From Candidatus Magnetocorallium paracelense (lineage in GTDB: Bacteria > Nitrospirota > Thermodesulfovibrionia > Thermodesulfovibrionales > Magnetobacteriaceae), in contig JAREWP010000048.1 in assembly GCA_029001845.1 (NCBI GenBank), forward strand, positions 45,208 through 109,207: DNA of 64,000 bases, in the 5' to 3' direction. How positions within the stretch are numbered: the first letter of the stretch is position 1; each line of letters begins with the position of its first letter. This document shows positions 27,301 to 37,288 of the stretch, piece after piece. Made by a program: the position numbers and the translations under genes. The notes under the pieces are model-generated. The model ran no database searches, was not told the DNA's origin, and worked only from the letters and a program-made list of their open reading frames with translations.

Positions 27301-29508
27301 CTAACTTGTCTTAAAAAAGGAAATAATATCACGAAGTTGTTGGGAATGAGAATTAAGCTCCTCCGATGTAGAGGCCATTTCCTCGGCTGCAGAGGCGTTC
27401 CTTTGTATGACACTGTCCAATTGCTGGATAGCCTTGTTAATCTGATCTGCGCCTGTATTCTGCTCGGAGCTTGCAGAATTTATTTCCTGTACCAATTCAG
27501 CGGTTTTTTGTATATCAGGAACAAGCTTTTCAAGCATATCGCCGGCATTCTCTGCAACCTGCACGCTGGAAGAAGAGAGTTCCGTTATCTCTCCGGCAGC
27601 TGACTGACTTCTTTCCGCCAGCTTTCTTACCTCAGAAGCCACAACGGCGAATCCCTTTCCATGCTCACCTGCTCTCGCAGCCTCTATCGCTGCATTCAGG
27701 GCAAGAAGGTTTGTCTGACGAGCGATCTCCTCGACAACGCCAATCTTTTCAGAAATCTGTTTCATTGCATTCACGGCCTCTGTGACAGCTCTCCCGCCAT
27801 CGATTGCATCTTTTGAGGCCCTCACGGCAATGGTATCGGTCTGCTGTGCATTATCGGAATTTTGCTTTATATTAGAGGCCATCTGTTCCATAGATGAAGA
27901 GGCCTCCTGGGCGGACGCGGCCTGTTCTGTTGCGCCCTGTGAAAGTCCCTGAGCACTGACACTCAGTTCGCTGCTTCCTGCGCTGACACTCTCGGCCATT
28001 GTTCCTATATTCTTTATCACATCATTGAGTTTGGTTAACATATTCTTCAAAGCACTCAGCATCTGCCCTGTCTCGTCACTGCTCTTGACATCGATTTGAG
28101 CAGTAAAATCTCCGTCAGCCAACTGATTTGCAATCTCCACAGCTTCGATAATCGGTTTTGTAATAAACCTTGCAAAAACGACAGCTGAAAAAATGACCAA
28201 AGCCAGTATAACGGCGCCCCATAAAATAACCATGTTTCTAAGTGATACAATTGACATGAACGCTTCCTGTTCATCGATCTCGCTCATAATCACCCAGTTA
28301 ACATCTTCAATTTTTAGAGGTCTGTAAGATGATAGCACACTCACATCTCTGTAATCAGAAAATATTTCGGATTCCGCTTTTCCTTGTAGAGCGGCTTTCA
28401 CGCCCTTTGTCATGACAGGTTGCAGGCCGACAGCGCTTCCCATATCTTTAATACTCTTTATTACCGCCTGGTCTACGCCGGAAGCACCGAGAGCTTTATA
28501 ATAACCTTCAGAGTCCTCTATCAGAAACCTCGGCTGACTCCTCAACAGATGATCGTCACCTACAAGATAGGTCTCTCCGCTGTCTCCAAGCCCGACATCG
28601 CTCCATTTCCGGGCGCTTGTCATAATACCGTTGATCTTGTCGACAGGTAATTGAAAAACAAGTATGCCCGTCATTTTATTTCTGTCATAAATCGGCGATG
28701 CGACAAAAGAGGCGGCGCCATTATATGAAGGCATATATGACCTGTAATCAACTAATTTCACAAAGTCCTTATTCTCGCCGGCCATTGCATCTCGTACAAC
28801 TTCTGCGAGATTCGTATCTTTGTAAGGACCTGTAAACAACGATGTGGCAAAGTCAACTTCCTTAAAAACCGAGTAAACAATGTGTCCTGTTTCCGGATCT
28901 ATGAGAAAGATATCGTAATATCCGAATTTTTCGAGATAGTTCTTTATAACGGGGTGATATGTTCCATGGGCGCGATCATATCTGCTGCCGTCTCCCGAGG
29001 CGTCCAAATTATGCTTTTCCCCTCTTGGATGAGAGTTTTCGGAGATATATTTATATTGAAAATACTGTGTCATCTTGTCGACAGGCATAAAATCCGTCAA
29101 TGAGGCCGGTTTATCCAAATTCTTATTCAAATCGGGAAGGAATTCTTTTTCATAGAAACTTTTAACGCTTAATTCCATATTTTTTTGCTGATCTTCCGTA
29201 CTCATCTTAATAACGCTCGATATGGTATGGAAACCGCCTTTGAACTTCTTCATGGCGTTTACGATCATTCTGTCCTCGGAAAAGGTAGTAACCTGATCCC
29301 TTATCTGCTGAAAATACTCCTCGATCTGAGCTGCTTTTATCTCACGTACGGCAGTCAGTTTATTAAACTGCTCGTTGTGCAGCGATGTCCGAGCCGTGTT
29401 ATAACTGATAAAACCTACGGCAGATATCGCCGTGAGACTGATTAATAAAAAAGCAAGAATAAGTTTGCCGCCGATAGTAAGATTCTTAGGGTTTAAAGAT
29501 AAAGACAT
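27301..29508 (-). CDS. Methyl-accepting chemotaxis protein with double-Cache sensor
   Basis: A 735-residue receptor. First helix at 15-35; a large periplasmic region of about 380 residues that contains [21 protein letters not shown] and [17 protein letters not shown], matching dCache_1. The second helix is at about 415-438, then HAMP and the MCP signalling domain with the tip [18 protein letters not shown]. Double-Cache domains commonly bind amino acids or other small metabolites. An AAGGAGG ribosome-binding site precedes the ATG. There is no C-terminal CheR-docking pentapeptide; it ends FFKTS. Confidence 0.92.
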   Translation of the reverse strand: MSLSLNPKNLTIGGKLILAFLLISLTAISAVGFISYNTARTSLHNEQFNKLTAVREIKAAQIEEYFQQIRDQVTTFSEDRMIVNAMKKFKGGFHTISSVIKMSTEDQQKNMELSVKSFYEKEFLPDLNKNLDKPASLTDFMPVDKMTQYFQYKYISENSHPRGEKHNLDASGDGSRYDRAHGTYHPVIKNYLEKFGYYDIFLIDPETGHIVYSVFKEVDFATSLFTGPYKDTNLAEVVRDAMAGENKDFVKLVDYRSYMPSYNGAASFVASPIYDRNKMTGILVFQLPVDKINGIMTSARKWSDVGLGDSGETYLVGDDHLLRSQPRFLIEDSEGYYKALGASGVDQAVIKSIKDMGSAVGLQPVMTKGVKAALQGKAESEIFSDYRDVSVLSSYRPLKIEDVNWVIMSEIDEQEAFMSIVSLRNMVILWGAVILALVIFSAVVFARFITKPIIEAVEIANQLADGDFTAQIDVKSSDETGQMLSALKNMLTKLNDVIKNIGTMAESVSAGSSELSVSAQGLSQGATEQAASAQEASSSMEQMASNIKQNSDNAQQTDTIAVRASKDAIDGGRAVTEAVNAMKQISEKIGVVEEIARQTNLLALNAAIEAARAGEHGKGFAVVASEVRKLAERSQSAAGEITELSSSSVQVAENAGDMLEKLVPDIQKTAELVQEINSASSEQNTGADQINKAIQQLDSVIQRNASAAEEMASTSEELNSHSQQLRDIISFFKTS

Positions 29509-29612
29509 TTCTATTCCTCCTTAAAAAAGTTAATGAAAGTCATATACAGACTTTTTACAGGAGTGACACGCCAACGTTACCTCCTGCTGTGTTCTTGCAA
29601 AATTAAGTATTG

Positions 29613-29652
29613 TAGTAATTCTTTAGGTGTACAGACTGAAGGCTGAAGACTA
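29613..29652 (+). repeat. Solo copy of the 'AGACTGAAGGCTGAAG' repeat
   Basis: TAGTAATTCTTTAGGTGTAC followed by AGACTGAAGGCTGAAGACT. It matches the arms of the inverted repeat at 46318-46454 and the reversed copy at 15126-15176. Confidence 0.5.
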
Positions 29653-29663
29653 AATTCACAGCC

Positions 29664-30626
29664 TTATCTGCCCTCATCCGTTAATTCGCTCTCCTCATCC
29701 GATTTGGCAGTGTTCTCTATATCCATTGGTTTTGAAACAATGCTTTTTTCTTCCTTTCCTTTATCTCTCCTTTCCCTGTCGTCTTCTACATGGAGCAATA
29801 CGCGACTGTTTTCAATAATCGTTCGTTCGTCATTAATAAAATATATAATTTTAGACCCCGTAATTCTGTTCATACCATCTTCGGCTTTGGGATTATCGGT
29901 AAAAATGATCTTATCCTTCTTCGCCAGATAGACAGCCCTGTCAGAGGTGATTTTGCTGTCTCCCTGAATGACTCTGATATTTTTATATATATGAATTTCC
30001 TTTACTTTACCGCCCTGTTCCGTATATTTTACAACCATTTTATCGCCATAGATAACGGTATCTCCCTTTCGAGCTTTAACGGAACCTTCAAAAATAACGG
30101 TATTTGTCTTTTTATCGGCAATAAGGCTATGGGAAGTAATGATGAGCTTTTCGTCCTCTTTATTACTCTTTTTCTCTTTTTTTCTCTTTTTCTCGCCGGC
30201 GTCGATTTTCTTCTCGTTATCTGTTATCGCTTTAGCGGTATTGCTTTCATCCTCTTTTTCTTTATCGGTTATCATGATACCGCTGTTTTTTTCAACTTTC
30301 CTTTTAATTTCTCTATCTGACTCTGCCTCATCAATCGATTTTTCATCTAGGTCGGTTATTATTTTCGTTTTATATTCTTCTTCATGTACAATCTTCTTTT
30401 CCTCTTCACCTTTCACCTCAGGTTCTTTCTCCACGATCTCTGCACTGTTTTTTTCTTTTCTGTTATCTGTATTTACAAAATTATCCTTTGAGAGGGGGCT
30501 TCTTTTTTCTATCTTTTCAGCGACATCAGCCTTTTTTATAGTATCGGCATATGATACAGAGGAGAAATGAAGTAAAAAGACAGCGAATAGAAAAAGGAAT
30601 AAGCTGTTTGATCCTGATTTCATCAT
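29664..30626 (-). CDS. LptA/OstA-domain protein with long charged linker
   Basis: A 320-residue periplasmic protein with a signal peptide (residues 1-27, ending VSYADT). Residues 30-160 are a low-complexity lysine/glutamate linker. Residues about 160-280 form an OstA/LptA-like domain: LIITSHSLIADKKTNTVIFE, GSVKARKGDTVIYGDKMVVKY and KITSDRAVYLAKKDKIIFTD. LptA carries lipopolysaccharide across the periplasm. The linker is unusual; typical LptA has none. No lptB, lptC or rpoN is next to it, so this may be a second, divergent family member. The C-terminal tail of about 35 residues is again charged. Confidence 0.75.
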   Translation of the reverse strand: MMKSGSNSLFLFLFAVFLLHFSSVSYADTIKKADVAEKIEKRSPLSKDNFVNTDNRKEKNSAEIVEKEPEVKGEEEKKIVHEEEYKTKIITDLDEKSIDEAESDREIKRKVEKNSGIMITDKEKEDESNTAKAITDNEKKIDAGEKKRKKEKKSNKEDEKLIITSHSLIADKKTNTVIFEGSVKARKGDTVIYGDKMVVKYTEQGGKVKEIHIYKNIRVIQGDSKITSDRAVYLAKKDKIIFTDNPKAEDGMNRITGSKIIYFINDERTIIENSRVLLHVEDDRERRDKGKEEKSIVSKPMDIENTAKSDEESELTDEGR

Positions 30627-30946
30627 ATTGTACCGTATAATTGTATTATGAAAGATAATAATTTATCAATAAGTCACAACGTAAATGTCAATGAACCTCC
30701 AGTTCACCACAAAGTATGAAAATTCATAGCAAAAAGAAGAAAATGAAATATTCTAACCACGAAGCTCACGAAGTGCACGAAGTTTTTAAAGAAATTCTTT
30801 TTTCTTAGTGCACTGTTCTTTGTGGTTATTCAAGTTATTCAATTTAACCTCCTTTGGAGGGACTTTTTTAAGCTGATCGGTTATTCATGTTTGGGTTTCA
30901 ACTGTCTTAATCACCTATGGTTTCAAAAACAGGATATCGTCCCTTT
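30627..30946. other. 320-bp intergenic region with 'CACGAAG' repeat
   Basis: Contains ACCACGAAGCTCACGAAGTG followed by CACGAAG (about 30756-30783), a three-fold CACGAAG array, and an inverted partner TTCTTTGTGGTT near 30820. Words of this type recur in many environmental genomes. I see no gene here. Confidence 0.5.
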
Positions 30947-31912
30947 TTACTTATTGAAAGAACTCATTACTTCTCTGTAAATTTTCTCCCTCATGGTTAT
31001 ATATTTTTGAGATATGTGAATAATTTCGATTTTTTTAACCATTGCCTTTCTTGCTATCTCTCCTGCCGACAAAGTAGTCAGATGATTTCTTTTAACAGCC
31101 CTTTTACTCTCCTCACCTGAAAAAAAAGATTCTATAAAGAGAATATCAGAATCTCTTGCCAGCATTATTGCAGCTTTGATATTTTTTTCACATGGCCCGA
31201 TATCGGTAATATATGTAATTTTCATACCTCTGCTTATTATCGCCAGATCATACAGTTCTTCTGTTGTAAACTTACTGCCGTTTATAATGAACTCCCTGTG
31301 AGCAGCTCCGTTTCTGATCGCAATTTTAAAGTCCGAAAGCCAAGGGCCGGGGAGAAAACCTTTTCTGTTGAGAAATTCTTTGTTTATATTAATATGGATA
31401 TCCTCTTTTAGAGAAAATCCGAGAACAGGAATGCCGTGATCAAAGATAAACGTATTGACAGTACACCCCTCATCTGACAACAGGACATTCGATGCTTCCA
31501 GATTCGGCAAACTAACTTCTCTGAACTTATCTGACGCAGAAAAAGAAGAGTGAAGAATGACTTCAGGTCTTACTTCATAAACATCTATTCTAAGTGTATA
31601 ATCTCCAATAAGATTCCATGTATAGCCTGCTAATTTGCCCTTGATTGCTTCAATAACGCCTTCAGGACCATAGACAATAAGAGGCATATCTCTCTTTAAA
31701 ATGCATCTCAAAAGAGAATCGAATCCGATAAAATGATCTATATGCATATGTGTTATAAAAAGATGAGTTATCATATATATCTCACTGACATTCAATAACG
31801 AGAGATTGCCTGCATCAAAAAGAAAGGCTCTTCTTTTTCTTCTGAATCGGACAAACAGAGAAGGATCCGTAAAAGGATCTCCATGGGATTTACAAAAAAA
31901 AGTTGCCTTCAT
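30947..31912 (-). CDS. RNase Z-like metallo-beta-lactamase-fold hydrolase
   Basis: A 321-residue protein of the MBL fold. The zinc motif THMHIDHF holds H55, H57, D59 and H60. Later ligands are in YITDIGPCEKN (Asp) and NHLTTLSAGEIARKA, whose HLTT...A pattern is like the RNase Z histidine motif. LFIESFFSGEE fits the family's conserved strand. A tRNA 3'-processing role is likely but the protein lacks an obvious flexible exosite arm, so another phosphodiesterase function is possible. It stands alone. Confidence 0.75.
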   Translation of the reverse strand: MKATFFCKSHGDPFTDPSLFVRFRRKRRAFLFDAGNLSLLNVSEIYMITHLFITHMHIDHFIGFDSLLRCILKRDMPLIVYGPEGVIEAIKGKLAGYTWNLIGDYTLRIDVYEVRPEVILHSSFSASDKFREVSLPNLEASNVLLSDEGCTVNTFIFDHGIPVLGFSLKEDIHININKEFLNRKGFLPGPWLSDFKIAIRNGAAHREFIINGSKFTTEELYDLAIISRGMKITYITDIGPCEKNIKAAIMLARDSDILFIESFFSGEESKRAVKRNHLTTLSAGEIARKAMVKKIEIIHISQKYITMREKIYREVMSSFNK

Positions 31913-32284
31913 TTCTTGTAAAGTGTTAATCTTTCTGCACTGTTAATAATGATAGAGCTACTATAATAACAAAACAACTCTTTTTTATTGTTTCTATATA
32001 TAAATATTATAAAAATGACAACTCACACAAAGGCGCAATATAATTAAATGATCTGCTACCGATAAAACTTCCACCTGTATGCTTTAAATATACCTCCGGA
32101 TTTTTTTCTTTGGTCCTTTATGTGAGTAACAATACTATTATAATGTTGGGACTTGATTTTTTTCGGATACGGAAATTACCGAATTAACTATAAGCAACGG
32201 TGGGGCATCTTCGAGTCAGGTTGTCAAAAATTGCGCCTGAAAAAAATAGAACCCTACTACTATTAATACTATTTTGGAGGGAAA
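31913..32284. other. 372-bp intergenic region
   Basis: AT-rich spacer between divergent genes; should contain the galT promoter. A stretch ending at about 32240 reads without stop for some 26 codons (DTEITELTISNGGASSS ...), possibly the tail of a lost gene, but this is weak. A GGAGGGAAA ribosome-binding site directly precedes galT. Confidence 0.4.
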
Positions 32285-33274
32285 ATGCCGGAACTTAGAA
32301 AGGATCCGATAATAGAAAGATGGGTTATTATTTCCGATGAACGGGGAAAAAGACCTTTGGATCTTGTTTCTCCTGCTTCAGGTCGTAAAGAGCCTGACTA
32401 TTGCATCTTTTGTCCTGGTAACGAACTGACTTCTCCAAATGAAATCCTGGCCTTTAGAAATCCTGACAGTGACGGGACCGCCGAATGGACACTCCGTGTT
32501 GTTCCCAATAAATTTCCCGCCCTTCAAAGTACAGGAGAAACCGGAGAAGTAACCGAGGGTATGCTTACTATGATGAACGGCATAGGCACACATGAAGTCA
32601 TTATAGAAACAAGAGATCATACCCTCTCTCTTTCAACGATGAACACAAAATCCGCTGAAGATGTATTGTGGGCCTATTACAGCAGATTAAAAGATCTGAA
32701 AAAAGACAATCGATTTAAATACATACATATTTTTAAAAATGAAGGTAAAGACGCCGGCGCATCGCTTGAGCACACACACAGTCAATTGATAGCTTTACCT
32801 ATCGTTCCAAAAAGAGTACAGGAAGAGCTGGATGCATCTTTGGAGTATTATAATTCCAATAAAGAATGCATCTTCTGCAATCTTATCTCCCGGGAACGGG
32901 AATTACAAAAAAGAGTAATCGTCGAGAACGATGATTATATTGCTCTTTCTCCATATGCCCCAAGGGCGCCTTTTGAAACCTGGATACTTCCAAAACAACA
33001 TCAGTCCTCTTTTCAACCTTATAATACAAATTTCTCAGGGTTGGCTGAGATGTTGCAAACAATCCTCCAAAGACTGGACAGACACCTGGAGATTCCGCCC
33101 TATAACTACCTGATCCACACCTCTCCTTTTTCCAAGGAAGAAAATGAATATTACCACTGGCATATAGAAATACTTCCGAAATTATCAAGAAGAGCAGGTT
33201 TCGAATGGGGCTCCGGTTTTTACATAAATCCGACATCGCCTGAGGAAGCGACCAAATTAATGTGTCAACTCTGA
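32285..33274 (+). CDS. galT: Galactose-1-phosphate uridylyltransferase
   Basis: A 329-residue enzyme of the HIT superfamily that exchanges UMP between UDP-glucose and galactose 1-phosphate. It starts with the family motif LRKDPIIERWVIIS. A zinc pair C40/C43 is in CIFCPGNE. The active-site region EHTHSQLIALP contains H163, H165 and Q167; this HTHSQ form is the type found in thermophile and deltaproteobacterial GalT rather than the HPHGQ of enterobacteria. A second CIFC and YHWHIEILPKL complete the metal site. Strong ribosome-binding site GGAGG. It is not next to galK or galE. Confidence 0.9.
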   Translation: MPELRKDPIIERWVIISDERGKRPLDLVSPASGRKEPDYCIFCPGNELTSPNEILAFRNPDSDGTAEWTLRVVPNKFPALQSTGETGEVTEGMLTMMNGIGTHEVIIETRDHTLSLSTMNTKSAEDVLWAYYSRLKDLKKDNRFKYIHIFKNEGKDAGASLEHTHSQLIALPIVPKRVQEELDASLEYYNSNKECIFCNLISRERELQKRVIVENDDYIALSPYAPRAPFETWILPKQHQSSFQPYNTNFSGLAEMLQTILQRLDRHLEIPPYNYLIHTSPFSKEENEYYHWHIEILPKLSRRAGFEWGSGFYINPTSPEEATKLMCQL

Positions 33275-33332
33275 TTCCGAAATAGTTCGTTAAGACTCAG
33301 TCTGAAGAAAGTCCTGACAGAAAACATCTGAA

Positions 33333-35567
33333 ATGGCAGCAATAATTCAACAGAAAAACAGTTTCCCCGGAAATATTCTACACGATTCTTCAAAGGCCTC
33401 CTATACATTCGCAAGGGCCATTACTCCTGTGTCGGAACTAAACGAGTTGCTTAACAGGATGTCAGAAACGGTTTCTTCTCTTTTAGACTTTAAAGGTTGC
33501 GTTATCAGACTAAAAGAAGTTCCGAAGGGGTGGATAATCTCGTCTTATAATATTCCCTATGGCTTATTAAAGATATTGTCCGGCAGGCTTGGCAGACATA
33601 TATCCGACATCGTATTCGAACAGAAAACGCCTTTAGTCGTAAATAATACCTCAACAATAAACAATGAGCTGAAGGTTCTGTCTCTTTATGTAAAATCCTT
33701 TGCCTCTGTTCCGTTAATTAAAGGGGAAAACGTAATTGGAACAATTGAACTCTATAATCGACAGAGTTCTGTTTCCCCGGATATATCAAGCTTCACATCG
33801 GCGGAGATTATTACTCTCGAAGGACTTGCTCTCCTTGCTTCCATGGCGATAGATAAAGCATATGCCTGCAATGAGGCCAGAAGAGGCAATGAAAAGCTCT
33901 CCAGACTGCTTTTCATTAATTCCGCTGTCAGAGGTACGTTGAAGCTCGAGCGACTCCTCAGATTAGTGCTCTCTTCGATTACCGTAAATGACGATCTTGG
34001 CTTTAACAGGGCTGTCCTTTTTCTTTTTGACAGTGAAAAAAGAGTTTTAAAAGGAAGGATGGGAGTTACACCCGGCGATTTGAGTAAAACAGGAAGTTTT
34101 GAGCAGGTTTTAGCCCGTGATTACAATAATATCCCTAATATGACAAACAACAATAAGAGAGTTCTTTTAAACTGTGACTCCCGATTTAATAAGATTAGTT
34201 GTAATATTGAAATTCCCGTAGATTACAACTGCTATATAACAAGAGCAGTAAAGGAAAAGCTGTCATTTAACGTAAAAGATGCAAGACAGGACAGCAACGT
34301 CAGTCCGATTATTTTGAATAACTTTAACACCGATGCTTATGCGATTGTTCCGGTTATCGCCAGAGATAAGACAATAGGTGTTTTATGGGTTGACAATGTT
34401 TACAGTAAACGTGAAATTACAGATGACGATATCGAATTTTTATCGGGATTTGCAAACGAAGTGGCGAGTACGATAGAAAATGCGAGATTATTCGAAAAGG
34501 TGTGCCACGCCGAAAACGAACTTGAAAATATATTTGAATCCATATCCGACATGATTTACATCACTGACATGGAATTCAAAATAGTCAGGGCGAATAAGTC
34601 AGTATCGGAAATTGTGGGCAAACATATAGATGAGATAACGGGCAGGAGATGTTTTGAAGTATTCCACAATACCGGTTCTCCCTGCGAGCATTGCCTCCAT
34701 ACAAAAACCATTTCTTCTAAGAAATCACAAATCAGTGAAGTAAAGGGCTTCTTTCATGAAAACGAAGAGACCTGGCTGCTTTCGAACTCTCCGATGTTCG
34801 ATCCCTTTGGCAATATAACCGGCAGTGTTCATATCGTTCGTAATATCTCGGAGATATCAAAACTCAGAGAGCAATTGATAATGTCAGAAAAGTTGGCTTC
34901 TTTAGGAGAAATGGCTGCAGGCGTCGCCCATGCAATTAGAAATCCGCTGGTTTCCGTGGGTGGCTTCGCAAGGAGACTGGAGAAGGATCTCGAACCGCCC
35001 CTTAATGATTATGCAAATATTATTGTAAAAGAGGTCGCCAGACTTGAAGGCATACTAAAGGAGACGATCGGATTTGTCAGAAACAATTCCGACACATCCG
35101 GTGAAAAGGTGGAAATAAACACCCTTTTAGCTTCTGCAGTCGAATTAATGGAGAATGTTTTCGATAGTAATATCTCTATCGAAAGGAACATATGTGAAAC
35201 TCCCTTATATATTACAGGCAACAGCGGAAGATTAAAAGAAGCCTTTATTAATCTTATACAAAACGCAGGTCAGGCGATAGAAAGCTCCGGTAAGATCATA
35301 GTGAAAACAATGCGTAAGGAAGATAAAGCGATTATCGAGATAACTGATCAGGGCGCCGGCATAAGTGAAAAAGAGATGAGACATATCTTCGATCCCTTCT
35401 TCACGACGAAACCAAATGGAAGTGGTATTGGTCTCGCAATGACCCACAGGATCATAAACGAACATAACGGCATAATCGATGTTAACAGTGAACCCGGAAG
35501 CGGCGCGAATTTTGTATTAACTCTCCCCTTGGCATCGACAGATGATGACAATGGGGAAGGAATATGA
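33333..35567 (+). CDS. Cytoplasmic GAF-GAF-PAS histidine kinase
   Basis: A 744-residue soluble kinase. GAF domains at about 30-175 and 205-390 are followed by a PAS domain at about 395-510, which carries C440, C451 and C454 in the pattern RRCFEVFHNTGSPCEHC, a motif common in this PAS subclass. The H-box GEMAAGVAHAIRNPL has His533; the N-box NLIQNAGQAI, IFDPFFTTK and GSGIGLAMTHRII form the ATPase. No membrane helix. The lone receiver gene at 35693 is its likely partner. Confidence 0.9.
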   Translation: MAAIIQQKNSFPGNILHDSSKASYTFARAITPVSELNELLNRMSETVSSLLDFKGCVIRLKEVPKGWIISSYNIPYGLLKILSGRLGRHISDIVFEQKTPLVVNNTSTINNELKVLSLYVKSFASVPLIKGENVIGTIELYNRQSSVSPDISSFTSAEIITLEGLALLASMAIDKAYACNEARRGNEKLSRLLFINSAVRGTLKLERLLRLVLSSITVNDDLGFNRAVLFLFDSEKRVLKGRMGVTPGDLSKTGSFEQVLARDYNNIPNMTNNNKRVLLNCDSRFNKISCNIEIPVDYNCYITRAVKEKLSFNVKDARQDSNVSPIILNNFNTDAYAIVPVIARDKTIGVLWVDNVYSKREITDDDIEFLSGFANEVASTIENARLFEKVCHAENELENIFESISDMIYITDMEFKIVRANKSVSEIVGKHIDEITGRRCFEVFHNTGSPCEHCLHTKTISSKKSQISEVKGFFHENEETWLLSNSPMFDPFGNITGSVHIVRNISEISKLREQLIMSEKLASLGEMAAGVAHAIRNPLVSVGGFARRLEKDLEPPLNDYANIIVKEVARLEGILKETIGFVRNNSDTSGEKVEINTLLASAVELMENVFDSNISIERNICETPLYITGNSGRLKEAFINLIQNAGQAIESSGKIIVKTMRKEDKAIIEITDQGAGISEKEMRHIFDPFFTTKPNGSGIGLAMTHRIINEHNGIIDVNSEPGSGANFVLTLPLASTDDDNGEGI

Positions 35568-35692
35568 CAGAAGCAGGAAATTAATATCCACAATCATGTA
35601 TAATTAGTAAATGGCAAATGATCCGGACTGAAAGAGATACAATAATAAATTCGAATATCTAACTATTTTTTATATTTTTAGGAGGTTTTACC

Positions 35693-36055
35693 ATGAAGAT
35701 TTTAATAGTTGACGATGATCCTAATTTAAGACAACTTTACGGTGTGGAACTTGAAGAGGAAGGTTATGAGATTGTTCTTGCTGCATCCGGCAAAGAGGCT
35801 CTCGAAAAATTCGATACCGAGTCTCCGGACATAGTGACTCTTGATATTCTGATGCCCGGAATGGACGGTATCGAAGTTCTCAGAAAGATGAAGGAGAAGA
35901 ATCCCGAACTTCCCGTTATTATGTCAACAGCTTATGACTACAGAGACGATTTCTCTGTCTGGGCTTCCGAAGCATATGTCGTTAAATCGGCGGATCTTTC
36001 TGAACTAAAGGACACGATCAAGAGATTGATCAAAGAAAAGAACCTCGGGGCGTAA
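35693..36055 (+). CDS. Single-domain response regulator
   Basis: A 120-residue stand-alone receiver. Acidic residues DDD at 7-9, phospho-acceptor D51 (VTLDILMPG), T79 in MSTAYDY and K98 in VVKSAD are all in place. No output domain, so it acts by protein contact or in a phosphorelay. AGGAGG lies 8 bp before the ATG. It follows the GAF-GAF-PAS kinase by 125 bp and precedes the methyltransferase gene by 17 bp. Confidence 0.9.
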   Translation: MKILIVDDDPNLRQLYGVELEEEGYEIVLAASGKEALEKFDTESPDIVTLDILMPGMDGIEVLRKMKEKNPELPVIMSTAYDYRDDFSVWASEAYVVKSADLSELKDTIKRLIKEKNLGA

Positions 36056-36072
36056 TTGAACCGGAATATCAA

Positions 36073-37269
36073 ATGGAGCTTATAACAGGGGCTCCGGTTT
36101 ACGGAGGTTATTGTCTTTACAGAGAGGATGGCGTAATTCTCATTAAAGGCGCAGTTCCCGGAGAAAGAGTTTTTATAGAAATAAGGGAGAAGAAGCGGGA
36201 TTACGCCATAGCCGATGTGATAGATGTAACAGAGCCTTCCGAAGACAGGGTCGAGCCGCGTTGTGAAGTTTACGGAAGATGCGGAGGGTGCCACTACCAA
36301 CATATTTCATATGAAAGACAACTGACTGTCAAACAAGAGATAGTCGGTGACTGTATGGAGAGAATCGGAAAGACAGAGATTCCGATTACAGAAACCATAT
36401 TTGGTAATGAGTGGCGCTATAAACATAAAGCTCAGTTCAAAGTTTCCGACACCGGAAGAATTGGTTTTTTTAAAGAAGGTTCAAGAGAGCTTGTATCATT
36501 TAAACAATGTCATATAATAGACAAAGAGATAAACCTTTTATTAAAAAAAATCAGACCTAAAGACCTCTCCGGCGGAGTTAGGGAATTACATATCATTAAA
36601 GGCGAAAACACCCTGGCTTTTATAAAAGGAAAAGAGCTTAATGATAGCCTTTTGGATTGTCTTATCGGATATGACTTCCACGGTGTCGTATATGAAGACG
36701 GAAGGATAAGAGGAAACAACTATAGTTATCACAGATTAAACGACTTTGTCTATACTGTTTCTCCTCAGGGATTTTTTCAGACCAACTGGCGACTAAATAC
36801 CGATCTTATACGGCAACTTCCGCAATGGATCGGAAATATTGAGGGCAAATCCGTTCTCGATATTTACGGCGGCGCCGGGAACTTCTCTCTCTCTTTCTCT
36901 AAAACGGCAAAAGAGGTAATTGTAATAGAAGAGAATAAATTTTCCGTTGAAGACGGCAGAAGAAACTCTGACATGAACGAAATTCGTAATGTGAGGTTTA
37001 TTTCGAAAAAATTCGAAAAAGCTAAGATAGACAGGCATATTGATCTCGCCTTTATCAATCCCCCTCGAATGGGGCTGACAAACGAAGCCTTTGCCAAACT
37101 CCTTTCGATCTCTCCTGACAGAATAGCATACTTGTCCTGTAATCCCGCTACATTTGCAAGAGATTCCGGTAAACTTTCGGACACTTACACTATCTCTTCC
37201 TTAAGGCTCATAGATATGTTCCCCCACACCTACCACTGTGAAGTACTTGGAATATTTGACAAAAAGTGA
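36073..37269 (+). CDS. Iron-sulfur RNA (uracil-5-)methyltransferase, RlmD/TrmA family
   Basis: A 398-residue SAM-dependent enzyme. A short TRAM-like N-terminal part is followed by an iron-sulfur cluster site: C64, C70 and C73 (CEVYGRCGGCHYQ) and C146 (FKQCHIID). FFQTNW leads to the SAM motif VLDIYGGAGNFSL (262-274), FINPPRMGL and the catalytic nucleophile C356 in YLSCNPATFARD. The expected reaction is C5 methylation of a uridine in 23S rRNA or tRNA; the exact site is not decided by sequence. It follows the receiver gene closely. Confidence 0.88.
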   Translation: MELITGAPVYGGYCLYREDGVILIKGAVPGERVFIEIREKKRDYAIADVIDVTEPSEDRVEPRCEVYGRCGGCHYQHISYERQLTVKQEIVGDCMERIGKTEIPITETIFGNEWRYKHKAQFKVSDTGRIGFFKEGSRELVSFKQCHIIDKEINLLLKKIRPKDLSGGVRELHIIKGENTLAFIKGKELNDSLLDCLIGYDFHGVVYEDGRIRGNNYSYHRLNDFVYTVSPQGFFQTNWRLNTDLIRQLPQWIGNIEGKSVLDIYGGAGNFSLSFSKTAKEVIVIEENKFSVEDGRRNSDMNEIRNVRFISKKFEKAKIDRHIDLAFINPPRMGLTNEAFAKLLSISPDRIAYLSCNPATFARDSGKLSDTYTISSLRLIDMFPHTYHCEVLGIFDKK

Positions 37270-37288
37270 ATAATCAGCAATCAGAATG

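Noticed and set aside
29790..30320. 176-codon plus-strand frame
   Set aside because: Antisense shadow of the K/E-rich linker of the LptA-domain gene; low-complexity hydrophobic product.
32160..32240. Possible 3' remnant of a lost gene before galT
   Set aside because: Only about 26 open codons without start or recognisable motif; too short to support.
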